A stretch of 64,000 nt of DNA from Oopsacas minuta (GCA_024704765.1 JAKMXF010000315.1:62001-126000), one strand, 5' to 3'. Shown: positions 1-11,650, counted from the first letter of the stretch. Program-made: numbers and translations. Notes: generated from the sequence alone by a model not told the origin.

Positions 1-130
1 GCGAACTTAGAGAAATATTAAATGAATGCTGCCGAGAATATATTGGCATATATTCTGTGACTTGTAAGAAATTGGAAGCAAGAGGTGTAAGAGAAGGAGG
101 AAAATTCAGCCGAGATTACCCTCACGCGCA
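1..130 (+). other. Edge reading frame of unknown nature
   Basis: From base 3 one frame stays open for about 43 codons (ELREILNECCREYIGIYSVT...) and then runs into a GC-rich CAGTGGCGTACC motif at about 131, which looks like a hAT terminal repeat. It may be the end of a coding sequence interrupted by a hAT insertion. The piece is too short to name and its left part is outside the window. Confidence 0.25.
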
Positions 131-353
131 GTGGCGTACCAAGGTGACGTTCCGCCCCGGGTGCCAGTCAAAGAGGGGTGCCAAATTTGACTGAGAGAGA
201 TACATTATACTATATAATTTAGAGATTCAAGATGTTATAATTGCGTTCCTGTACATACCCGATAAACGATAATACGTTTATCAAACAAAATATATTCATC
301 ATGCCAAAATTATAACATTCAAAACATATGTTGTAAACAAAGATCCCACATAC

Positions 354-884
354 AGGGTGGGCCAAAAAACGGCCCTAACAATTAGCTTCGAATGTGCATC
401 ATATTTAAGAGAGATTAACAAAACGTTATAGTTATAGAGCTAAAATGGCGTACAAGACGAATACAAGCTATTATTATCGTAGGTTGAAAGTTTACGAAGA
501 TTAGAGCTTATGTTCGAGATGAGCACCATACAAATCTTTTCATTTTTGGATTTTTAGAACAAAATTCCCATTACATTCTTCAGAACTCTTTCTCCCGGGA
601 TGACTTGCACGGTTTTCGGACCTACTATTTAGGTCTTTAACAGTTTTCTCAGTCTGAAATTTCCTAATCCAACCCTGAATTTCCGATTTCCAGGGCACAT
701 TTTGACATCGAATATAGCAAATCTTTTCTGTAATTACCTTGAAGTTCGGCGTTCAAAAATTCTCTGAACCCGCTAATACTTCTACTGATTACTGAATAGA
801 ATAAATAGATTATTATTGCATTATCTGACTAATAGTTTCAAGTTGGCCTGGAATGTGCACGGGGTCCGTTTTTGGCCCACTGGG
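354..884. mobile_element. Short mariner/Tc1-type MITE
   Basis: Seen: terminal inverted repeats CAGGGTGGGCCAAAAAACGG at the left and its complement with small changes (CCGTTTTTGGCCCACTG) at the right, about 530 bp apart, with TA before the left end. No transposase frame survives inside. Probably a deletion derivative of a Tc1/mariner element. The stretch 885-1714 to its right holds short frames without recognisable similarity. Confidence 0.55.
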
Positions 885-1714
885 CATATGTATAATATAC
901 TTAGCGATATATTGCATAAAAATATAGAAAAAAGGAGGTGCCAACTTCAAATTTAGGGCAGATTCCGAACAGTTTGGTCATGGGACAGATTACCGTAATA
1001 TCGTTGTACAGAATCAGGCGACTCCTAATGGACATGTCTAATGTACCAAATGTACTGTCTACTGTGCTTTTAATACTTCATTTTTGGACTTTTCTCGGGA
1101 TACCACGAGACGTTAATCCGACCCTGCATTTTGCCACAATATACTGTGAAATAGTTTGGGGATTCCTTTGCCTATCTTATGATACACATTTTTGATTTAA
1201 GGAGCTTATAGCGTTCTCATCAACCAGTGAATTCCGTAAAACTCTCCTATCCTCCCCAAATATGTATCCTGCTTTGCGCTTCTCTGCGCCAATCTGAGAA
1301 ATACTTTACCTGAAGAACTGACGATAAGATTGTGCCATGGAGAAGTTTGGGAACATAGAAATAGATTGATTACAACAAAGATATAATTTTGGTAAACGAA
1401 ATTTATGTCTCAGGAAATTTAGCCTCTTTGAATTTTCGTATCCTGAACTTTCCTAAATTGTGTAATTTCGTAAAATTTCTCGTTTATTGCAAGTTTCAAT
1501 TAGTACAAATATGTGCCAAATATATGAATATTAGAAGTAAAGTGTATATTAAGATATATTAAAGAGAATAGATGAAAGTATATTTAAGAGTAGAGATGAA
1601 GATATATTCAAAGCCAAAGTTATGTCCTATTCTCTTAAGATAGGTAATGGTATCCCAATTTGCGTAGTTTGAATCAAATGTTCGTATATGTTTATTACGT
1701 CCATTGATCTTTTA

Positions 1715-2701
1715 CTAACTAATTTCCTCTAGCCAGCCACCTACTCCACTAATGTTGTTTCCTGAATGGACTGCTCTCTCTGTAATACAACCCTCGACAA
1801 CATTATTAGTGCGAGCTAGTTCTCCTTGCACCCTTTCATACATATTCCAAATTCTGATAGGGAATTGATTCAGTGCCCTTGCATAATAACATTGAAACAA
1901 TCAACAACGTCTTGTTCCGGAACAAATGCAAGGCTTGGTACATCTTTAAACTCACACAAAATTCAATATCTGACTGGGACTGCACTGTTAATCCTTCAGA
2001 TTGTATCTTTTGGTATATATTTTGGGAAAGGTCAAAGAAACATCCTGAAATCACAGCGAGGAAATGTTAATCGAAACAACTTATTACCGCCTTCTCAAAA
2101 AAACATCTAAATGTCGAGCCAGCGTACCATGTGTCGGATTTTCGAGAAGTGAGAGAAATTAGGTTGTAGAACAAACGGTCATTCGTTTATTGTCCTCATA
2201 ACCGTAATCATATAGCACAAAATGTTCTTGTTTAAGGGTAATTTCGTATTTGGGATCAAAATTTCGATGGCACATGCTGGGTAACCACAACTTACTTGAG
2301 AAACTGTTTTGTAATTCCGAATAGTTCTTTTATCAGAGTCTAAGTTGGGGAGCTTTGATATACTTGATGAGGCCATTTGTTCATTCCCAATAGATACTAT
2401 AGCTCTAGAACTCTCTTCAGAATTGATAGATCGCTATTTTGCATAATTATACCTTTTGAGCATCACAATACCTCCGGGATCTGATCCATGAGTTGTCCGT
2501 ATTCATTTTCATGAATAAATGTTGGTTTTATCACTAAATTAACTCTTGCGTGGATCCGGACTTGACAAATCCTCGTTTTTCACAGGCCCACTGCTTAATA
2601 TCATCCACTGACCTAACCAAAGTATGAGCAAATCCTCGGATAGCAGCTTTATGTTTTCCTCGAGTACTCTTAAGCAATTCAATTGAGAGAACTTCAGCCA
2701 T
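1715..2701 (-). pseudogene. MULE-type transposase relic with FLYWCH-like N terminus
   Basis: Seen: an intact small frame from ATG at 2701 to TAG at 2534 (55 aa; ...LLKSTRGKHKAAIRGFAH...CEKRGF) with the spacing of a FLYWCH finger start: 'S-RGK' then a hydrophobic G-x motif and a late C. Downstream on the same strand come shifted frames, and at 1890-1715 a stretch FPIRIWNMYERV...RTNNVVEG resembling the C-terminal 'WNV...RTNN..EGWH' motif of MULE transposases. Inferred: one decayed MULE/FLYWCH element of arthropod type. Catalytic residues cannot be traced through the frameshifts. Terminal repeats were not found. Confidence 0.5.
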
Positions 2702-3479
2702 AATAAAGTATGTTACGTTTGAGTCAAAGAAGAAAATTTATATAATTAAGATGTTAATAGTCTCGAATTACTTACACACCACGTTGTGGGTTAGTTTTTG
2801 TATTTTAGTCAAGATTGTGCGGCTGCATATTAAACAAATCAAAAATCATTCGAATGCAACACCTACATATATGATTGTTATCTTAAGAAATATAACATGC
2901 CCGTGAAGAATATCATTTATAATTACTTAAAAAGAAATATTGTGATACAAAAATACCAGGTACGAGATTTCTAAGAGACCATATTTCCGAGACCAAATTT
3001 CCGGATACGATTATCCTGAGACGAAAGTTCCGCCATTCATTTCGTGTACAATATGGTGGAGATCTGTCGTTAGTAATTATTGGGATGTCTATGATCGATA
3101 AGATCTCGTAAGAAAGGTGTACTCTCATGCAAAATGTAGAAGTGGAAACAAAAAATATCAGTGCAAAATAACCATAAATATACCATTTTTTAATAAATTG
3201 TTAATATGTCTAATAATTATTGGTTGCAAACATGCATGTTTACTTAACTATACCTCAAAATATAATTCAAATATGTTGTAATAAATTCGTGTGCGAACAC
3301 ATCCTGGTGAAAAGTAAATAAGTTAGAAAAATTTATGATCACGCTCTATGTTAAACCACTTGTGTGGCTTGCGAAATAGAACACACATGTCTACCTCATC
3401 AATTCGATGCCTGGATATACAACGGGTCCTTATTGATTATTTATTATTTAGAGCTACAATATTATTCTTAGATCCAGTT
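2702..3479. other. No gene seen; minor degenerate repeats
   Basis: AT-rich. Around 2955-3035 the phrase 'gagacNaaatttcc' recurs in loose tandem, which produces a spurious minus-strand open frame at 2913-3128. Nothing recognisable. Confidence 0.5.
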
Positions 3480-4430
3480 GTAGACTAAATATGTAATTGA
3501 ACTCGAGTACTTGTTCGTCATCTTTTGTAAGAGCAAAATTGAACTCTGTTGCAAGCTTAACGCCAAGTTCAGCACAATCATTGACGGCTCGTACTAGCCG
3601 AACAATTTGCTTGGCTTGTTGTTATTCGCCGGAGCTTTCCAACAAGTCTGGACTGACTGATAAGAAGTCTTGCGGAAGACTCAGAGTCTCAAATATGTTC
3701 ATCGAACAAATGGTAGCAAAGTCTGCTAGCTCTACTGTGCTAACGTACTCACTGATGATGCAGTACCCACATTCGGATACAAATAGTCACTGTGAACAGT
3801 ACAATCCGACAGGTCCCAGCAGTTCGTCTTTAGAAAGCTAGAACTGGTGGCGGAAGGCGAATATTTTGAGACAGTATATGCCCTTCGTCATCCAATGCGA
3901 TTTGTTGTATGCACAAGGTGGCCTAAAACGCAAGATGAAATCTAGATAGTCCTCTCCTAGATTATGTCCCAACATCTGCAAGTGGAGTAATTCAATCACC
4001 ACGCCAAGATGCTCCATAAACCAGGAATGATCATAGTCTGAAATATATATGCGATTCCAGACGCATCGTTGTCGAGAGAATGGAGGCATTTTCATCAATG
4101 AAAAAAGAAAACTCTGTAAATCTTCTAAAAAGTCTGATCTCTGGACCAGAGGAGATGAAGAACATTTCGAAAACTGCTGCTGCTAGTATTGCTAGTAAGT
4201 GATGCCGATAGGCGATGTAGAGTAACCTTCGTTTGAAAGCCTCTTGGACGACAAATATTACGCGTCTGTGAATTCCGTTGTTGCTGGCCGTCTTATCGAA
4301 GCAAAGATCGGGAGGATGGAGAACTACACCCGCATATTTTGGAGCCCATTGTTCCCCATATTTTTTATCTAAATAGAATTTTAATCTTACCATTCGATTT
4401 TGTGCATATTCTGAAATCAATTCGGAACAA
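3480..4430 (-). pseudogene. Decayed ORF of a transposon-associated arthropod family
   Basis: Three minus-strand blocks in shifted frames: about 4425-4031 (ISEYAQNRMVRLKFYLDKKY...), 4098-3838 and about 3790-3485. The last reads ...NDCAELGVKLATEFNFALTKDDEQ..., a motif (ND.AERGV.L...F...LTK.EEQ) that I recall from unnamed, high-copy arthropod proteins linked to mobile DNA. Function unknown. Several frameshifts and stops show it is dead. The plus-strand open frame at 3497-3841 is its shadow. Confidence 0.4.
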
Positions 4431-4454
4431 CTGGCTAAACCAGAAAGATATCAA

Positions 4455-5640
4455 CTGTACATTTTGTTTCTCCGAGCTTTGAAGATTTTTCACTAATCCT
4501 TTCTGTTTCTTTCGAAATAATTCGAGTTTTGTACAATTCTGGTCCTAGGTCTCTGGCAAAATTGGCTCCCAGCTAAACAGCAAACGTATGTTGGCCTTCG
4601 AGTTTAGAGGGGCAGAATGTCAAAATAGCATTGTGGGTTTTTGATATTTCTACTGCCTCTGTCCTCAAAGTTTGTTCAGAAACTCCTTCCGAGTCTCATT
4701 TGCACACAGCTGAATCTATCACTATTGTTTGTGATGTCTGGAAAATGTTTAATGTGTTACGGCAAGGTATTCGCCTGAATGACAAATTTGTCTCATCCTT
4801 TCGTCTTGAATGACCCAAGATTCAAATATCTGTCAAGAGTTATTGAATCGCTTGATAAATGGAAAAATGTCTCAAAAAACAGGAAAACTTACCACCCAAA
4901 CTTTTAAAAACTTTCTCCATTCTTGTATTGCTATAATTACCATAATTAACCGCCTAATATAGGATTGTGATCTTCTTTATGTTCTCACTTCTTTCTTACA
5001 AAATGATCCACTCGAACAGCATTTTCGTTTATACAGAATGATGTCCGGTGCTCAGTACCATATTAACTATTGTCAAATTCTCGAAAGAGAAAGATCTATC
5101 AAACTATCAAGTATTTTAAAATTATTTTAGTCAGAGTTCAACAGAACAACTTTCCATTGACGAGTTTATTGGCTCTTTTTCTACTCCAACAGAACATCTA
5201 TATTTTCCATCTTTAGATCTTGAGCAGTTCATATCTTCCCTTCATAATTTTTCAGATATTACTGTTACCACACAATCACTTCAAGCACTTGCATTTATTG
5301 CTGGATATACAGTTCATTCAAATTTTAAAAATCAAACCGTTGTCAAACCTGTTTATCATTTCTGACAGAAGATAAAGAAGTGGAAATTGGTGAATCACTC
5401 GACCCAGCTTACACACTCTTACAATAAATTGGTGAAGGTTCACTAAAATCGCCATCTTATTGTGTAATCGAAATTATTGTTTCCCTATGGAAGATTTGTA
5501 AATAGATTGAAGATCACCCTCTACTTTTCATAGATATTGTCAAGGGAATATCTAGGCAGCATATTGTGAAAATTTCGCTAAAAATTATTGAGGAAGAGGA
5601 GGTCAAAGCTGGAGGGATAACTGTTGTATTTGTGACACAG
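4455..5640 (+). pseudogene. P-element/THAP9-like transposase relic
   Basis: Seen in successive plus frames: LEGQNVKIALWVFD (typical 'L...NVKLA..VF' of P-type transposases) near 4600, a V.D.WKMFNVL segment near 4715, NDPLEQHFRLYRMMSGAQYH near 5005-5065, and ALAFIAGYTVH near 5290. The last two match the conserved 'DPLE..FG.YR...GA.YN' and 'AGYV..KL' blocks of the family. Many stops and shifts; the N-terminal THAP finger is absent. It ends just before the hAT copy at 5675. A THAP finger on the other strand lies beyond that hAT (7292-7607). Confidence 0.55.
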
Positions 5641-5674
5641 TTGACTGGGATGTCCTAGAAAGGTTAATCCCATC

Positions 5675-7292
5675 TAGGGTTTCCAGTCCCGGGAATTCCA
5701 GGATATGTTCTGAAACTGTATTCTGATTAAAATATCACGAGCCATGACTAATGTTTACCAGTTAACGTCTGATACGCTATGAACTTGAATGGCTCCTTTC
5801 TTAACTAATAAGATTTCTCAACCTTACTGTTACTCACTGGTGTCATAATTTCATATGTACCTGAAGTATATGCATTATATAAAACAAAATTAAACCATAC
5901 TATCATATTTCACTTTGTGGCCGAGATTAAAGTCATTTACCAAGATTTCGTTGGAACAAATATATGGGAACATTTTAGGCGATTTACATGTGGTAAATTA
6001 GCACAATGCAAACTATGCAAAAAACACTTAGGTGTGAGGGCAGATCAATGAAATGGTTACACATGCATATAAGATCAATTCATCAAATTGAAGTATTAAA
6101 GCGAAAGATTACGAACGAAACTAACATGAAACTGTCTAAGCAGCCAAATATAAGCGCAGTGAGAACACTTGATTATTACATCAACGATACTAGTCTACCA
6201 GCTATTTTGGCAAGAATGACAGCTTGTGATGGTCCCTCATTCAATGTTTTCACCACTTCACTTGATATAAGAAGATCCATTAGTGCACTTGGTCACTCAA
6301 TACCTAAATCTGTTAGTGGTGTTAGAGATCAAATAGTGAAATATGGACAGCAATTACGCGAAGAGGTAAAGAGATCTATACACATTCCTAAATCAAAAGG
6401 TACATATTTCAGCCTGACTTAGATGAATGGACTTCAGTGCAAATAAAAGATATCTTAATAAAAATATCCAAGGTAATGATTCCTTTTGGAACCTTGGTTT
6501 AATACGGATAAGGGGTAGATTTTCATCTGGAGCATGTTCAAATGTTATCGTGCATAAGCTGAATGAATTTGGAGTGAATTTGGGGAGGATATCGTGGCCA
6601 TCACAAGAGACGGATGTTCGATGATGAAAAGTTGGGGCGATCGATAGCAAGTCTTCACCAGTTGTGCTATGCTCATGGACTACAACTTGTGATACAGAAC
6701 ACATTCTATCAGAAGCATAATGAGGATATTGAAATATTTAGCGATGACAGTGGAACTGATGATGAAGACAATACGACAACATGAGATGGTGATTGTGATG
6801 ATGATTTATCTGATGACGGGTTGGATATTTCAGGGCCACCAGACTCTATAAATGCTCTTGCATTAAATGTGGATATTTTTGATACTGTGAACAAAGTACG
6901 AAGAGTTGTGAAAATATTTGACGTTCGCCTCTTAAGAATGAAACTTTGCAAAAGTATGTCAGAGAAAAATATCCAAATGAACTCAATATGATATTGGATT
7001 ATAAGACTCGTTGGAGTTCACCTGTCAACATGATTGAAAGAATATTACAGATTAAGGTGCCCACACAAAAGCATTGTTAGATCTTAATCAATGTACATAA
7101 TATACAGATGATGAATTTGCGCTGATAACTTCTATAGTAGACGCATTGAACCCTATCAAGATGGCTGTAGAAGCTCTATGCCGGCGAGATACAAATTTAA
7201 TTACAGCTGAAGCAACCATAAAATCTCTACCTGACGATATTTACAAAACCAAATCGCATTTTCATAAACAAATACTGGAATCTATTAATCAA
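5675..7292 (+). mobile_element. hAT transposon copy 1, truncated at 3' end
   Basis: Starts with TAGGGTTTCC, the same terminal repeat as the copy at 54635, and follows that copy almost base for base to about 7292, where similarity stops abruptly and a THAP fragment begins. It encodes a decayed BED-finger hAT transposase: WEHFRRFTCGKLAQCKLCKK near 5970, then a frameshift to the longest open block 6006-6422. It has the same stops as copy 2, and lacks the last quarter and the right terminal repeat. Relative to copy 2 it also lacks about 20 bp near the left end. Differences in the shared part are scattered single bases. Confidence 0.85.
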
Positions 7293-7607
7293 AAAATGGG
7301 ATAGGTAACTGGGGCAACCAGGCAATAAACAGAGAACTGCAAGTGAGCAAAGTCTAGGGGAGGCTGCGTTGTCTTGCAAGATGGAGCCGTCTGGTTGAGG
7401 GATACTGAAGAAAACATCAATATCTTCATCACGGGAATGTTTCAGGCAGACGTAAATTTTCATAATTTCCTCAATAGGTTCTTTCTGAAGAAATTCTTTC
7501 CATTGAGAAACTATGTGAGGTGGATCATTAGGCATCCTGAAAATGGGTGTATGTGGTTCACCATCATAGTTAAACCTACAACCAGGTGCAGAACATATAC
7601 TTGGCAT
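7292..7607 (-). pseudogene. THAP zinc-finger domain fragment
   Basis: From ATG at 7607: MPSICSAPGCRF, a central W (SQWKEFL), then YVCLKHSRDEDI. This is the C2CH pattern of a THAP DNA-binding finger (C-x4-C, W, C-x2-H), in the usual N-terminal place. The frame stays open for about 105 codons but loses THAP context at the breakpoint with the truncated hAT (about 7292), so the rest of the protein is gone. THAP fingers occur in P-type transposases and in host regulators; next to a P relic a transposon origin is likely. Confidence 0.65.
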
Positions 7608-7613
7608 TGACAA

Positions 7614-8040
7614 AGAAAAGTGTGAGAAAAGTCAAATATGAACAAAAGAAACAATTAAATCAGTGGCGGTCTCAGGGGGGGGGGGGCATTTGCCTCCGTC
7701 AGACAAAATCCTGGGACTGTCGCTGAATTAAGTGTAGGAAATAGATAGGACAAATATGAATTAGACAAAATGGAAGAGTCATAAGGTGAGAAAAATACAT
7801 TATTGAGGAAATATACTGAAAGAGTATCTATAAAATGATCTAAATCGTGATAAGATTCATTACTAATATTATCGAAAGAATAAATAAAAGCTATGGTTCA
7901 TTAATATAATAGCCTTCCTCTAATCCATGGGCCAAGTTCACAAAGTTGGGGCATAAGCCTTATTTAACGTAAGTCTCGAGTGTATATATATATATATATA
8001 TATACACATGTTTGTATGCCTAGATATGAGTGAAGAAATT
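7614..8040. repeat. G12 run with hAT-like end, and (TA)n microsatellite
   Basis: CAGTGGCGGTCTCA followed by twelve G at 7675-7686 resembles the left end of the hAT at 29159, but no partner end was found. A pure TA repeat runs from 7983 to 8004. No coding sequence seen. Confidence 0.5.
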
Positions 8041-8345
8041 GGAAGCTCCCCAGGTCAGATAATTGGCATATAAGGGTATTTTGGGCCTGGTTCGGACAAA
8101 TTCGAATCTTTGACGAAATTATGACGTCATTGTCACCTATCTGGATTTTTGAAAAATCACATTATCAACACTGCTCAGCAAGTATATATGAAATAAGTTT
8201 GAAATTTGAATTACAGGACGCCTCAATGTGCAAATGTCCTGATGTTATGACTTTGAGTAAATACAAACTCACCATAGAATTAATACGTTATCATGACCAT
8301 CTAATAATTATATATTTCTGAAATTTTGATATTTACAAGAATTCC
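8041..8345 (+). repeat. Dispersed repeat A, copy 1
   Basis: Shares ordered blocks (TTCGGACAA.TTCGA..CTT, ATTTTTGAAAAATCACATTAT, CTCAGC.A.TATATATGA, TTATCATGA) with 47095-47375 and, more weakly, with 28640-28870 and 48490-48720. No terminal repeats or coding content recognised. Probably an old interspersed repeat in the SMG1 introns and flanks. Confidence 0.5.
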
Positions 8346-8878
8346 TATTACTCGAGGGACAAAATGCCTGAAATGACATTTCCTACAATAAACCATCGTC
8401 TTTAAACATGGATTTATCTCGAATGTGAAGCAAATCAAACAATTCCATAAAGATAGATAAAATTTTAACCCAAACACTATCTAAATAATCATATAAATGC
8501 GTCTAATTCAGAAGAAAAATGACTATTTACAAGTAGGTAGCCTTCAAAGTTTCCAGTAATACCGAAAAATGTTAAATTCACAAAAATTGGAGTGTTAATT
8601 TAAATTCCTTCAGATTAATAGAACTAACTTCACCTTATTGTTCTTTTGTGGGTTATAAAATTATATAGTTTTTTGGCTTTGGCGTATTTGCGTAATATAG
8701 AATCCATGATATCCTATCAAACATGGTATATATTTCGTCTATAATCGAATATATTTGTTTTACAAATATAAAATGTCAAAATTGATTCTCTATTGAAAAA
8801 TTGCCGTAATTGTCGAATGAGTAATTGACTATGTAAGATGAGTCTGAAAATGTTCCTCCCTATGAGATTAAACTTTAC
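8346..8878. other. SMG1 intron sequence, nothing recognised
   Basis: Follows the donor at 8879. AT-rich, with several short open frames and no exon-like similarity. Confidence 0.5.
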
Positions 8879-9635
8879 CTGTTTCAGATGCGTATTTAGT
8901 TCTGAGTTGTGCAAAGAGAAATCAGACAAGTTAGGATAGGTTATCTTATTTTCTTCAGAGGCAAAGTACAAGTTTAATTCTTCAAAGTTTCCAAGGCTAA
9001 AGAAACATTGGACGAGCCTCTTTATACAAAACATGTAAACTTTCGTTCCACTATGCCAAGAGTCTGTGCTACCAGGAGTCCTAAAATCCCCACAGATAAC
9101 TGTTCGATAATGCTTTAAAGCGCATTCATAATTTCCTCGTGCCTCGAAAATTGTCCCCTGAAACCAAGTAGCACGATTTAGACAATGTGAAATTCCCAGA
9201 CCCTCAAGTATAAAATATGCCTTTAGAAATATTAGTGCTTCTGCAAGTAAAAATAGATCGCATTTGTTATTCTGATCTTGATATGATTCTAACTGGAAAA
9301 ATCCGCAACGAACTGCCATAGCAGGCAACCCACTAAGTGTCGCCATTTTCATAATTGAAGGATGAATCCGCGAAAACCATTCTTGACAGGTCGAAATATT
9401 TTTATTAAAGAATTTTCTCGAATTTTTGCACGTTGAAGACAAAATGATGCTTCCAAAATATGAATTGTGTACTAATTTTTCTAAATGCTCAAGGAATTGT
9501 AGAAGCAAGATCCCTCGAAGATAAATAGTGTAGTGACGTGGTCCTAAACCCGAACTGTTTGAGCCGGAGTAAACGAATGCATTTTCAGCTTTAACTTCAC
9601 TAGCGGTTGTCAATTCAAAGTCCGATAGATAATTC
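8879..9635 (-). CDS. smg1: SMG1 exon, start of FAT region
   Basis: 757 nt, acceptor TTTTCTCTTAG|GAATTA, donor CTGAAACAG|GTAAAG. About 252 residues. LLLQFLEHLEKLVHNSY matches the human SMG1 stretch LLLQYLENLEKLMYNAY. TCQEWFSRIHPSIMKM matches human TCQDWLTRIRLSIMRV, followed by LSGLPAMAVRCGF against LAGQPAVTVRHGF. The C-terminal third has the expected TPR-like spacing but weak identity. The next exon is not visible in 1-8878. An open frame continues past the donor to 8717 but loses resemblance there, so I end the exon at the donor. Confidence 0.9.
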
Positions 9636-9745
9636 CTAAGAGAAAATCAGAAAAAAACAATAAAAGATAAGCAAGCAATAGTTAAGGCACATTAAGTTTA
9701 ACAGGTTCGCCCACGAAGGGGTACCAGCAATATTATTCCATGATA

Positions 9746-11049
9746 CGCGGGGCATTCGAAAAGTTTTGACGTTGACCGACATATCAGATAGTAATAATAA
9801 AATTGACTATTACATTTTATCAAAATACTCTCCTTGACATTCTATACATTTTTCATTTTGGTAAACCAATTATCAAAACATTTTTCCACTCTTCTTTGAA
9901 TATGCCTCCGATTGCTTGGAAAGAGTGCCCCCACAAACTCCTCATAGTCGAAAATCTCCTCCCACTTAATTGATCTTTGAGTCTAGGGAACAACCAGAAG
10001 TCTCAAGGGGCTAAATCAGGACTGTAGGGTGGGTGAGGTAACGTTTTGAGTCCAGAATTTTCCAAAAACTCACGAGTTCTGATTGCTGTATGCAATGATG
10101 CATTATCATGATGAAGAAGAATTCCTCTAATGTCTGCCTTCTCCTGCTGTGGCTCAATTGCTATGATGACTTTGGGTAGGCACACTGTGGTGTACCAGTC
10201 GGCAGTGACGGTCTTTCTATCCTTGAGAGCAACAATTTCAACAGACCCAGTAGATCTGAAAATAATCGCCCACATTTGTTTCCCAACAGATCTAGCCCTC
10301 CGCACTTTGGTTGGAGGTGGGGCATCCTCTTCAACTCACTCCTTTGACATTCTCTTTGTTTCTGGATCATAATGGTATATCCATGTCTGATTACTAGTAA
10401 GGATCTCAGAAACAGCTCTTGAACTTCCATTAGCAAACTTTTTGGGCATAATTTTGCCAATGTCTATGCAGGATATTATTGCTGTAAGTTCAAATAATGG
10501 GGGATCCATCGGGCACACAACTTCCTGACACAAAGCTCTTTGTGCAAAATGATATTAATTGTCCCTAATGATACTCAGTTTCATACTCTAACTGAGCGTA
10601 CGCAATATGAGGATCTTTAGTAATTAGATCTAGCATTTCGTTAACATTTTCTTCATTATATGAAATATTCGGTTTTCCTGAACGAGGGGCATCTTCAAGA
10701 ACAAAGCTTCCGTCAATAAATTCCCTATACCATCGTTCAACTGTACTTAGAGAAGGAACTAGATTCGGGAAATGTTCCTGGAAAGATTCATAGATTTCTA
10801 CTCTTGTCTTCTGTAGTTGAATAAGTTTATAATCATTGCTCGAAAATCACGTTTTGTAAGATATGATTTAGATTGAGATATTTTAGAAGCCATGTATACT
10901 ATAATTATCTAATTTATGAAAGTAGAAGAGATAAATGAATGAAAGTTTCAAAGTAGACTAATAAAATATGTCTGAAAGATGGATACGGAAAAATATCAGA
11001 CAGATTAATGGTCTCATATCAAACGGCAAAACCTTTCGAATGCCTTTCG
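9746..11049 (-). mobile_element. Mariner (DD34D) copy 1, inactive
   Basis: 1304 bp bounded by TA at both sides, with imperfect inverted ends CGCGGGGCATTCGAAAAG / CCTTTCGAATGCCTTTCG. Minus-strand transposase from about 10890 (MASKI...KSYLTKRDFRAM). Catalytic context: the first Asp site reads SNQTWIYHYDPETK where GDETW is usual, so the first Asp is lost. HHDNA keeps the second, and YSPDLAP*DFW keeps the third 34 residues later but has a stop before it. Several other stops. It lies in an SMG1 intron. About 99% the same as 29533-30835, including the lesions. Confidence 0.92.
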
Positions 11050-11650
11050 TATTTAATGCCAATAAAACTAATGGTTTATGGAGCGAATATGAGTTGAATG
11101 TCTCTGTAGTTTAGAAGCCCATGTATGAATCAAACCACAACAACCAATAAAATCATCTCATAGGATTTGCATTATAATATGTTCCATAAAATACTAGACT
11201 CCCGGTTAAAAAGGAACTCTGACCAGATACTTCTGGAAAGGGCAAATAAACCAATTGGAATCTGATCGAACTTCATTTGATCTTGCTGAGACAATAGCTT
11301 AAGGGAAATTATTGTAATACTAATCCAATGAGAAGTATTGGGACGGATGGTTGGTTCATAATAAGAGAATATTCAGAAAGCGAAAGTAACTGAGAAAACA
11401 TGAAATTAGAGAAAAATGCGACTTTTCTAGAGAGAAAGAGAGGAGTTTCATAGAAATAATTTACTAGATACAATTTCATCCAACATCTGGAAGTATTTGC
11501 TATATAATGCATACATGTCTGACCAAAGTATATACACATAGAAAAAATGATACTTAATTTGTACAGTCAGAGTCGCTTTTCTGACACTTTATTGGGACCA
11601 AAATCTCATTAATATATGATAAAGAGACTTCACATGAATCAAGGTTTTCT
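11050..11650. other. SMG1 intron sequence, nothing recognised
   Basis: Contains one minus-strand open frame (11309-11539) with no recognisable features or exon-like borders. Confidence 0.5.

Noticed and set aside
3497-3841. 114-codon plus-strand ORF, Ser-rich
   Set aside because: Antisense shadow of the minus-strand relic with the ND.AE.GV motif; no motif of its own.
7675-7686. G12 run as end of a complete hAT element
   Set aside because: The matching opposite end and an 8-bp duplication were not found.
8717-8878. Extension of the last SMG1 exon to the next stop
   Set aside because: Similarity stops at a good donor (CAG|GTAAAG) at 8879.
1-8878. SMG1 kinase domain exons
   Set aside because: Searched by eye on the minus strand for kinase motifs such as GDRHLDN and HIDY; none found, so probably outside the window.
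10130-10372. Plus-strand ORF duplicated at 29917-30159
   Set aside because: Identity of the two copies comes from the mariner they sit in, antisense to the transposase.
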